In this document: piece by piece, positions 6,367 through 11,491 of the stretch | How the letters are laid out: each line of letters begins with the position of its first letter | Position numbering within the stretch: the first letter of the stretch is position 1 | NCBI GenBank assembly: GCA_021772595.1 | Contig: JAJFLS010000526.1 | Coordinates: 1 to 13,728 of the forward strand | Reading direction: 5' to 3' | Source: Opitutales bacterium | GTDB lineage: Bacteria; Verrucomicrobiota; Verrucomicrobiia; Opitutales; Opitutaceae | Length of the DNA: 13,728 nt | The notes under the pieces: model-generated | What the model was told of the DNA's origin: nothing | The model's database searches: none | Seen by the model: only the letters and a program-made list of their open reading frames with translations | Made by a program: the position numbers and the translations under genes

Positions 6367-6774
6367 CTATGGCTCTTCCGCTGCCGAGATAGCTATCACG
6401 TTGCCGTTGGACTGCTGGGCGGTGCTCAGCCCGCCGGGGGTCTCGCCTGGTTCGAAGGGTTCGAAATACTTCGGATCTACCACAGTGTGGGTGGCCGTAT
6501 TGGAGTTGTCCGAGACTCCCGAGTGGTTGTAGGCGTTTACGCGATACGTGTAGGTCTCGCCGATCTCGACGGTTGTATCTACGTAGGTCGTCACGTTTTC
6601 CGCGAGCTGGGCGATCTGGACCCACGGGGAGAGCGGGTCAGTACCGTCTCGGCGCTCGACGTTGAAGCCGAGCTCGTTTTCTGAATTGTCAGTGAAATTC
6701 AAAGTTACATCAGCCGCATTGGCGGCTGCGATCCCGAGGATCGCGAGTATCAGTATTTTAATTACGTTTTTCAT
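6367..6774 (-). CDS. Exported fibronectin type III domain protein
   Basis: This 135-residue protein has a Sec signal peptide (about residues 1-20, with cleavage after AAANA) and one Fn3 domain (about 22-100). Typical Fn3 features are LNFTDNSENELGFNVERRDG, a Trp in SPWVQIA, and the conserved Tyr pattern TYVDTTVEIGETYTYRV followed by VNAYNHSGVSD. A Pro/Glu-containing tail follows. Fn3 domains bind surfaces or carbohydrates and are common add-ons in phage structural proteins, but a Sec signal is not expected in a virion protein, so this may be a moron acting on the host surface. Its ATG overlaps the upstream gene's TAA by one base (TAATG), and the lipoprotein gene follows 4 bp later, so the three are probably translated together. 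Confidence 0.8.
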   Translation of the reverse strand: MKNVIKILILAILGIAAANAADVTLNFTDNSENELGFNVERRDGTDPLSPWVQIAQLAENVTTYVDTTVEIGETYTYRVNAYNHSGVSDNSNTATHTVVDPKYFEPFEPGETPGGLSTAQQSNGNVIAISAAEEP

Positions 6775-7331
6775 TAGCTAAAGGTTTTGAACATTCCGCT
6801 TCCGTTTAGATCGTGGCCCCCCCAGAATATATCGTCGTTGCTAGACCCTGGCGGGCCTGTTCCGCGCCAGTGGAACGAAACGGTGCCACCGCTGACGAAA
6901 GTGTCGTACCTTACGTTGATCACGTTTCCGGAGCTGCCGGCGTCGTAGTAGACGACAAGCTGGTAGTTAGTCGCGTCCGTAAATGCGGTGGCTCCGGTGA
7001 AATCGAAGCCGTACCAGTCTTTCGTGGCTGAAATCGTGGAGACGTCCAGCGTCGCCGTCGCGACAACGTCCCTATCGTCCGGCGGGTTGTTCGACCCGAA
7101 CGGGTCGCTCGTGTAGATGTATCCGGTCATGTTGCCCGTGGGAGAACCGGTCTTCGACATTAGGAACTCGAATCTCGCGCAGGTATAGGCCGACGTCGTT
7201 TGGAAGCTCGTGCCGGCGCAGGCCACACCGTTGCCGAGCGCGCGGTCGGCGTTGTCCCCGGTCTCCAGCGAGTCTTGCAGAACGAGACTCCCAGACGCGA
7301 ATCTGTATGGATTTATAAATACAGTGCTCAT
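6774..7331 (-). CDS. Phage structural-type protein with beta-sandwich region, 185 residues
   Basis: The frame stays open to 7481, overlapping the upstream gene, but the ATG at 7331 gives MSTVFINPYRFA, an N-terminus whose NPYRF motif is frequent in phage tail or structural proteins; upstream residues are Arg/Gly-rich and look out of frame. The rest (about 30-180) is beta-rich with many Asp, Gly, Thr and aromatic residues, resembling jelly-roll or choice-of-anchor domains that bind sugars. No catalytic motif is seen. No good Shine-Dalgarno precedes the start. Thirty-two bases separate it from the upstream gene, and it overlaps the Fn3 gene by one base. Likely a tail or fibre accessory protein. 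Confidence 0.65.
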   Translation of the reverse strand: MSTVFINPYRFASGSLVLQDSLETGDNADRALGNGVACAGTSFQTTSAYTCARFEFLMSKTGSPTGNMTGYIYTSDPFGSNNPPDDRDVVATATLDVSTISATKDWYGFDFTGATAFTDATNYQLVVYYDAGSSGNVINVRYDTFVSGGTVSFHWRGTGPPGSSNDDIFWGGHDLNGSGMFKTFS

Positions 7332-7363
7332 GTTTGGGGTTTCGAATACATTGAGGGCCGGGT

Positions 7364-7918
7364 TTACGCTCCCGGTTCCCATCCCTGGTCCAGGTCCGGC
7401 TCCTCGCCTGCGGCTATGGCGGCTATCTTGGCTTTGACGTTGGCGTCGTTGTTCCAGACTTTCAGCGCGAGGGACACGCACTTATTCTTTATGACCGTCT
7501 CTTTCGGCGCGAGATTGAGCCCATCTACGGACCGGAACAGGACGCCGATTCCCAGGGCTAGAAGCTTGATCTGGTCCCTTGGCTTGAAGACGTTGTTCAG
7601 TGCGTCCTGCTCGGCGTTGTAGGCGTGGTCCTCGATCTCTTCAACGGCCCGCTTTGGAGTCGTGTACGTTATCTTGTACTGATTGGCGAAGGCGAATGTC
7701 GGATGCGGGTCCGGGGTGACTTCCTCGGTTTTCTGGACGGTGTAGTATCGGGTATCTGGAGACGGCTCGGGGAATTGCTCGTATTCGAGAAGCCATTGTA
7801 GATCTGGATCGAGGCCGGGCACGGGCGCCGGGTCTCCGTTTCCGTCTATTGCGGGCCATGGGGCGTGGGCGAGGATTTCTCCTGTCGATATTCTGAGTAG
7901 AACTGCTGGTAGTGACAT
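7364..7918 (-). CDS. Phage tail-associated protein, unknown function, 184 residues
   Basis: This is an acidic protein starting MSLPAVLLRISTGEILAHAP. A Pro/Asp/Gly-rich segment (PVPGLDPDLQWLL, about 33-45) and DTRYYTVQKTEEV (about 55-67) are followed by a mostly helical C-terminal half with a basic patch. The first half resembles proteins encoded near phage tail fibres, where short domains hold fibre or chaperone modules, but I cannot name a family with certainty. It starts 3 bp after the preceding gene's stop, with no clear Shine-Dalgarno, so translation is probably coupled. A fibre-assembly chaperone is a reasonable alternative. Function is not established. Confidence 0.6.
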   Translation of the reverse strand: MSLPAVLLRISTGEILAHAPWPAIDGNGDPAPVPGLDPDLQWLLEYEQFPEPSPDTRYYTVQKTEEVTPDPHPTFAFANQYKITYTTPKRAVEEIEDHAYNAEQDALNNVFKPRDQIKLLALGIGVLFRSVDGLNLAPKETVIKNKCVSLALKVWNNDANVKAKIAAIAAGEEPDLDQGWEPGA

Positions 7919-7921
7919 GAT

Positions 7922-8437
7922 TTAGGTTCGGTTTCCGATTAGATAGATCTTCGCTCCCGCTCCGGCGACGGTGGAGCCGACGGCGTCCACGTCTATGGTG
8001 ATTTCCGCATCTGCGGCTAGCGCAGTGTCGCTGACGACCACTGCGGTCGCTGCGGTGGCAGAGGTTTTCTCCGTGGCGTCGATAGTGAGCTTGGTGCTCA
8101 GGATGGTTGTGCCTCCGTCGTTGATATCGAAGGTAGCGGTCGATCCGGTCGGGGCGGTCGTGACGGATGCCTTGACGCCGCTAGCTCCGCTTAGGAGCGT
8201 CATTGCGAAGGGCATACGGAAGGTTACTGTCGCGGTTCCTGTGGCGAGGTCGGTGGATTCGTCTCCTAGAGCCACTACGATAGTCTCGTACGGCATCTTC
8301 TGCAGCTCAGGCGGCGTCATTTTCTTGGTCTTATCGTCTCCGGTTGCCGAATTGTCGAAGACCAGGAAAAGATCGTTGGCGGCGTCTACGTTTGCGGCGG
8401 TAAGCGCGTTTTGGTTTGAAAGGTTCCCGTCTGCCAT
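7922..8437 (-). CDS. Phage tail fibre / receptor-binding-type protein
   Basis: This 171-residue protein has two visible parts. The N-terminal third (NLSNQNALTAANVDAANDLF, then LVFDNSATGDDKTKKMTPPEL) looks like the short attachment module found at the start of many tail-fibre proteins. The C-terminal part, from about residue 70 (VTFRMPFAMTLLSGASGVKA, then DINDGGTTILSTKLTIDATE and KIYLIGNR), matches a beta-rich domain widely seen at the ends of phage tail or receptor-binding proteins. No enzymatic motif and no signal peptide are seen. It starts one base after the stop of the repeat-protein gene, and the next gene follows at 3 bp. Likely a virion surface protein; the receptor is unknown. Confidence 0.7.
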   Translation of the reverse strand: MADGNLSNQNALTAANVDAANDLFLVFDNSATGDDKTKKMTPPELQKMPYETIVVALGDESTDLATGTATVTFRMPFAMTLLSGASGVKASVTTAPTGSTATFDINDGGTTILSTKLTIDATEKTSATAATAVVVSDTALAADAEITIDVDAVGSTVAGAGAKIYLIGNRT

Positions 8438-8438
8438 A

Positions 8439-9338
8439 TTAGCCGAGTTTAAGTTTTCCGGTACTGCCGAGTAGCAGGAATCCGCCTCCGCCGAGGGTCA
8501 GGAATCCACTACTTGTCACGGTACCTGCTACCGCCAAGGTCCCTGCCCCGGTCATTGACGCGCTCGCCTTTCGGCTAGCCTTTACAGCGGGAGTGAGAAT
8601 GCCGGCGCCAATCATGGCGGCGATGACGGCGCGATGGCTTTTGGCAGTTGCAGCCAAAGTAGCCGTAGCGGTGAGCGTTGTATCCACTTTTCGTTGAGTC
8701 TTCGAATTGGCCGACAAAGCCCCTGACCCGATCATTGACGCGCTTGCGTTCCGGCTAGCCTTTATTTCCGGCGTGAGTGCGCCGGCGGCGATCATGGCGG
8801 CAGAGACATCCCGGCGGGCTTTGACAGTTGCGGACAAGGTTCCTGTGGCGTTCAACCCCGTATCCACTTTGCGGTGGCTTTTCGCTGTGGTCGAAAGCGT
8901 TCCGGAGCCCGATAGCGATGCAGAGACTTTTCTGAGAGCTCCAGCGATGGCGGCGAGCGTGCCGACTCCGAGGAGCGAAGCGCTGGAGCCAGTGCCGATG
9001 ATGGTCGCGACGATCGCCAGAGCAGCGGATCCGCTCAGGCTTGCCGATACTCCGCGATTGGCTTTGACGACTGTGGTCAGTATTCCCGAGGCTGCGAGAG
9101 CGGCGGATATCTTACGATCGACGCTGGCGACTGCTGCGAGGTCGCCTGTGGCGTTGAGTAGTGCTTGCGCTTTGGCGAGCAGCTTGGCGGCGGCGGCTAG
9201 GTTGCCTTGCGCTATGAGGTTGGCGGCGACTCCGGCGATTGTGGATACGACGATCTCAAGGGTGAGCGTGGCTGAGCTTTCGGCAACGTCGAGTTGCGCG
9301 ACGGATTCGGATACGGTTAGCTCGGCGGTGTCGGGCAC
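8439..9338 (-). CDS. Tail-type protein made of 20-residue tandem repeats
   Basis: This is a 299-residue protein built almost entirely (about 36-275) of some twelve 20-residue repeats with pattern GxGxLxxxxKxxRxxSAx, for example GTLSATVKARRDVSAAMIAA. The C-terminus is Gly/Leu-rich (FLTLGGGGFLLLG). Similar LSGSGTL-type repeats are known in minor tail proteins of phages, especially actinobacteriophages, where they form extended beta structures. A higher-order unit of three repeats (60 residues, 180 bp) has been duplicated, so the protein appears to have grown by tandem duplication. The start is a GTG at 9338 with no Shine-Dalgarno, one base after heptamer array B1, so the true start is uncertain. 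Likely a fibre or tail-spike shaft. Confidence 0.7.
   Translation of the reverse strand: MPDTAELTVSESVAQLDVAESSATLTLEIVVSTIAGVAANLIAQGNLAAAAKLLAKAQALLNATGDLAAVASVDRKISAALAASGILTTVVKANRGVSASLSGSAALAIVATIIGTGSSASLLGVGTLAAIAGALRKVSASLSGSGTLSTTAKSHRKVDTGLNATGTLSATVKARRDVSAAMIAAGALTPEIKASRNASASMIGSGALSANSKTQRKVDTTLTATATLAATAKSHRAVIAAMIGAGILTPAVKASRKASASMTGAGTLAVAGTVTSSGFLTLGGGGFLLLGSTGKLKLG
8521..8880. repeat. Two tandem 180-bp units within the repeat protein
   Basis: 8521-8700 and 8701-8880 align without gaps. For example, CATTGACGCGCT(C/T)GC at 8553 recurs at 8733, and TATCCACTTT at 8681 recurs at 8861. Each unit encodes three different 20-residue repeats in the same order. The 120 bp after 8880 are recognisably related but more diverged. 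Confidence 0.8.
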
Positions 9339-9339
9339 T

Positions 9340-9381
9340 GTTTAGCGGTTCGCTTTTAGCTGTTGGCTCTTAGCGGTTAGC
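9340..9381. repeat. Heptamer array B1 (NNTTAGC type, 6 units)
   Basis: Six contiguous 7-bp units on the + strand carry the core TTAGC; units 2 and 4 read TTCGC and TTGGC. The array fills nearly the whole 46-bp spacer between the repeat-protein gene (GTG at 9338) and the gene ending at 9385. Confidence 0.85.
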
Positions 9382-9384
9382 TTT

Positions 9385-9786
9385 TTATTGGAGCGTGAAG
9401 TCCAGGTCTCCGGCGGCGATCGATAGCGTATCTCCAGAGCCGATGGCTTTGGATGCTGCTAGGGCTCCGTGCCACAGGAGATTGCCTGTGGTGAGAGCGT
9501 CCCAAACGCCGATGTGGGAGATGGTGCCCCAGGATGCGGTGGCTTCGACGAATGTGATTGCATTGGCGTTGGACTTTGTGCCGGCGCTGGCTGCGGGGAA
9601 TTCGGTGGCGTTGTTGGTAACGCTTTTTCGGGCGTAGGATCCGCCGGTGGCTTCGGCTCCTGTGCCGTCGTCTGCGGGAGAGGCGGTGTGGGCGGCGATG
9701 TAGAGCGTGGTGGGGGCGGTGTAGGCGGCGTTGCCGACGACGTGGTCGAGCAGCTCGTTTTCTAGGAAGTCTGATAGTGCGGACAT
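9385..9786 (-). CDS. Phage tail fibre family protein (LSDFLEN..LLDH type)
   Basis: This 133-residue protein has a layout I recognise from a widespread phage family annotated as tail fibre protein: an N-terminal helix LSDFLENELLDHVVGNAAYT, then PTTLYIAAHTASPADDGTGA, GGSYARKSV (about 48-56), WGTISHIGVWDA (about 86-97) and GDTLSIAAGDLDFTLQ at the end. The family is short, beta-rich and virion-associated; its exact location in the tail is not generally known. No signal peptide is present. It is flanked by heptamer arrays on both sides (B1 after it, A3 before it), so it looks like a self-contained cassette. No clear Shine-Dalgarno is seen ahead of the ATG at 9786. Confidence 0.75.
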   Translation of the reverse strand: MSALSDFLENELLDHVVGNAAYTAPTTLYIAAHTASPADDGTGAEATGGSYARKSVTNNATEFPAASAGTKSNANAITFVEATASWGTISHIGVWDALTTGNLLWHGALAASKAIGSGDTLSIAAGDLDFTLQ

Positions 9787-9792
9787 GGGATT

Positions 9793-9827
9793 AAATTATG
9801 AATTTGGAATTGTGAATTAGGAATTTT
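9793..9827. repeat. Heptamer array A3 (NNAATTC type, 5 units)
   Basis: Five contiguous 7-bp units on the + strand (AAATTAT, then four GAATTNN units) lie in the 49-bp spacer between the genes 9385-9786 and 9836-10237. On the coding strand this reads NNAATTC, the same as array A1. Confidence 0.85.
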
Positions 9828-9835
9828 TATACGGT

Positions 9836-10237
9836 TTAGAAGGTGTCTCGAGTGGCGTTGCCTAGGCGTAGTTGGAATTCTTTGACGGGGTTTTTGCCGA
9901 AGGCGGTGTCGTCGGCCCAGAGCTCGCCGTAGTAGAGGTTGTTGGTGGCGAATCCGGAGGCTGTGGTGTCGAGGTCGTAGCCGACTGCGATGGGGGCGGT
10001 GCTGAGAGTCAGGGAGGCGTTGGTGATGTCTAGGATTGCGGCTGTGTCTAGGTCTTCTCGATCGGCTTTGATGATGAGCTTCCAGGTGATGTTCGTATGG
10101 CTGGTGGGTTTCTGGCCTTTGTAGCTGAAGCTTTTGAAGGCGAGAGGGACGCTTGCGCCATGGGGGGCTGTGATGCGCTCGACCTCGCCTGTGGCGTAGG
10201 TGGCGTCTTTGATGGTCTCTTTGACTATGGTGCTCAT
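9836..10237 (-). CDS. Phage baseplate/tail-type hypothetical protein, 133 residues
   Basis: The protein starts MSTIVKETIKDATYATGEVE. The middle (ITWKLIIKADREDLDTAAIL, then NLYYGELWADDTAF) has the alternating polar and hydrophobic pattern, with a central Tyr/Gly turn, of the N-terminal immunoglobulin-like modules of phage baseplate upper proteins. This is a resemblance, not a firm family call. The ATG (10237-10235) lies inside the outer arm of a large hairpin (10233-10288), and the only Shine-Dalgarno-like bases (GGACGGGA) lie in the same arm, so initiation may be weak or conditional. An overlapping frame starting 10 bases earlier is very His/Arg-rich and is judged spurious. Confidence 0.6.
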   Translation of the reverse strand: MSTIVKETIKDATYATGEVERITAPHGASVPLAFKSFSYKGQKPTSHTNITWKLIIKADREDLDTAAILDITNASLTLSTAPIAVGYDLDTTASGFATNNLYYGELWADDTAFGKNPVKEFQLRLGNATRDTF

Positions 10238-10288
10238 TCCCGTCCATCAGAGAGCGTCAACTGACGCTCTCTGACGGGCGGGAATGAG
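10233..10288. other. 56-bp long hairpin over a start codon
   Basis: The outer arms CTCATTCCCG/CGGGAATGAG and inner arms TCAGAGAGCGTCA/TGACGCTCTCTGA enclose a 2-base centre; the four positions between the arms give two G-C pairs, one G-T pair and one A-C mismatch. The total stem is about 26 bp. It covers the ATG and likely ribosome binding site of the 9836-10237 gene. No T-run follows on either strand, so it is not an ordinary terminator. Confidence 0.85.
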
Positions 10289-10292
10289 AGCT

Positions 10293-10327
10293 AGTTAGCG
10301 GGTAGCTGTTGGTGATTTGGGGCTTCG
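10293..10327. repeat. Heptamer array B2 (NNTTAGC type, degenerate)
   Basis: AGTTAGC and GGGTAGC, then TGTTGGT, GATTTGG and GGCTTCG, form 7-bp steps with a decaying TTAGC core. The array sits between two palindromes in the glycosyltransferase / 9836-10237 intergenic region. Confidence 0.6.
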
Positions 10328-10372
10328 GGTCAGGCTGAAGCACTGACCTACTTTGGGAGCGGCGGCGCCGCT
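10328..10372. repeat. Pair of palindromes downstream of the glycosyltransferase gene
   Basis: First, GGTCAG-GCT / AGC-CTGACC (10328-10348) with a 2-base centre and one extra A. Second, AGCGGC / GCCGCT (10358-10372) with a 3-base loop. The second touches the glycosyltransferase stop codon (10373-10371). They may protect the mRNA end or be REP-like repeats; the T content after them on the minus strand is low. Confidence 0.55.
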
Positions 10373-11441
10373 AGAGATCAATCCATGGTAGGCGGTCGGT
10401 GCGGATGTGGCCGGCGGTTTCGCCTTGGGTTTCGTGGTAGGCTCGGAGGTGGATGTACTCTCCTTCGGATCCGCCTTTTTTCTTTTGGTGGATGACGTGG
10501 TCGCAGACGACGTGGGTGATGGTGTTGATGCGGATGCCTTGGGGATGCCATTGCTTCCAGCATACCCAGAGGTCTTCGGTGCCTTTGCCTTCGTAGCCTT
10601 CGAAATGGGCGTGGGCTAGAGCCCGCTGGCTCATGAGAGTGCAGCCGAATCCGCACCAGTCGACGGGGACGACGGCGCCCCGCCCTATCCCAGGATAAGC
10701 GTGCTCGAGCCAACCCCGGGGGCGCCATCCGTATTTGGCGTTGAGCTCGAATACGTTGCCTTGAGGCGGATAGTTGCGGCGCATTATCCATCCCTCTATC
10801 CGAGCTTTACGCTCGGGGAGAGGGATGGGGGTTTTGGGTTCTGGGTTTTGGGGATCGGGTTGCTCTTTTGAATTCGCAATTCGCAATTCGTCATCCGCAA
10901 TTCTCTTGTCGAGGATGCTTAAGGCATTCTGAACGAGAGTCGGGAGCTGGAGCTCTTCTAGGTAGTAGTTGGGGGCGATGGGGTTTTGGGGGGTGCCGCG
11001 GCCGCCTAGGTAGGCGTCGTTTGGATACGAGCAGGTTGAGACGTCGTAGTAATTGGCGTCGAATGCGAGCATGGTCTGCATGCATGCGAGGGCGTTGGCG
11101 GGGGGGAGGACATCCGAGTCGAGGGACCAGCATTGGGTGGCTCCCCAGGCGCGGGCGGCTAGGAAGGCTTCGCCGCGCATGCGGGCGAGGATGATCTGGG
11201 CGGGCTCTTTGTAGTTGGCGTGCTCGGTGTAGGCGGGATTTTCTATGAAGGCGAATTTCCAGTTTTCGGGAAATATCTTTTGCCAGTATTCGTAGGCTGC
11301 TTTGAATTCTTTGGACTGGTCTCCCACCATGACGACTAGGCCGGGGGGGTGTCCTTGAAGATTGGCTACGACGCGGCGGGCTTGCGCTTTGAGGGCGTAG
11401 GTATAGGTCTGGGTGGCGCAGACGGTGATTGCGAGTTTCAC
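10371..11441 (-). CDS. GT-A fold glycosyltransferase, phage-encoded, with repeat-derived insert
   Basis: This is a 356-residue cytosolic glycosyltransferase. From the GTG at 11441: an N-terminal strand KLAITVCAT, then WSLDSDVLPP with the DxD metal/nucleotide-sugar motif (Asp108, Asp110), WCGFGCTLMSQRAL (262-275), GTEDLWVCWKQ with an acidic pair (287-297), and CDHVIH (313-318). The DxD and ED spacing fits GT-A (GT2-like) enzymes; donor and acceptor are unknown. The frame is open further upstream to 12416, but that extension is Arg/His/Pro-rich and antisense-like to the neighbouring gene, so the GTG is preferred despite no Shine-Dalgarno. Residues about 179-218 are encoded by a palindrome plus two heptamer arrays (10788-10905), an in-frame low-complexity insert between the donor- and acceptor-side motifs. 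The next gene upstream is very Ser/Thr-rich, a possible substrate. Confidence 0.8.
   Translation of the reverse strand: MKLAITVCATQTYTYALKAQARRVVANLQGHPPGLVVMVGDQSKEFKAAYEYWQKIFPENWKFAFIENPAYTEHANYKEPAQIILARMRGEAFLAARAWGATQCWSLDSDVLPPANALACMQTMLAFDANYYDVSTCSYPNDAYLGGRGTPQNPIAPNYYLEELQLPTLVQNALSILDKRIADDELRIANSKEQPDPQNPEPKTPIPLPERKARIEGWIMRRNYPPQGNVFELNAKYGWRPRGWLEHAYPGIGRGAVVPVDWCGFGCTLMSQRALAHAHFEGYEGKGTEDLWVCWKQWHPQGIRINTITHVVCDHVIHQKKKGGSEGEYIHLRAYHETQGETAGHIRTDRLPWIDL
10788..10828. repeat. REP-like palindrome inside the glycosyltransferase frame
   Basis: CCATCCCTCT pairs with AGAGGGATGG and CCGAGC with GCTCGG, around a 5-base loop and a 2x2 internal loop: 16 bp in a 41-bp element. It lies within coding sequence and encodes a segment ending IPLPERKARIEGWIM. 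It directly abuts heptamer array C1. Confidence 0.85.
10829..10863. repeat. Heptamer array C1 (GGGTTNN type, 5 units)
   Basis: Units GGGTTTT, GGGTTCT and GGGTTTT are followed by GGGGATC and GGGTTGC. The array is translated within the glycosyltransferase as a Pro-rich stretch (QPDPQNPEPKTP). The two 7-mers before it (from 10815) inside the palindrome arm keep the same phase. Confidence 0.85.
10871..10905. repeat. Heptamer array A4 (AATTCNN type, 5 units)
   Basis: Units AATTCGC, AATTCGC and AATTCGT are followed by CATCCGC and AATTCTC. Its start is exactly 42 bp (6 x 7) after the start of C1, so both arrays share one phase with one 7-mer between them. It is translated within the glycosyltransferase as IADDELRIANSKE. 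Its orientation is opposite to A1 and A3. Confidence 0.85.
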
Positions 11442-11456
11442 GGAGAAGGTATGAGA

Positions 11457-11491
11457 GGGTTTTGGGTGATGGGTTATCGGTTCTAGAGTTC
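11457..11491. repeat. Heptamer array C2 (GGGTTNN type, 4-5 units)
   Basis: GGGTTTT, GGGTGAT and GGGTTAT are followed by CGGTTCT and AGAGTTC. It lies between the 661-residue protein gene and the glycosyltransferase gene. The stop codon of the upstream gene (11485-11483) falls inside it. Confidence 0.75.

Noticed and set aside
7332..7481. Upstream extension of the 185-residue protein
   Set aside because: The extra 50 residues are Arg/Gln-rich and overlap the end of the upstream gene; MSTVFINPYRFA at 7331 is a typical phage N-terminus.
9762..10247. 161-residue His/Arg/Pro-rich minus-strand frame
   Set aside because: It is a shadow of the 9836-10237 gene in another frame; its composition is implausible.
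10233..10288. Intrinsic terminator
   Set aside because: The hairpin is strong enough, but no T-run follows on either strand and it overlaps a start codon.
5208..10905. CRISPR array
   Set aside because: The repeats are 7 bp, contiguous and without spacers; no Cas genes are present.
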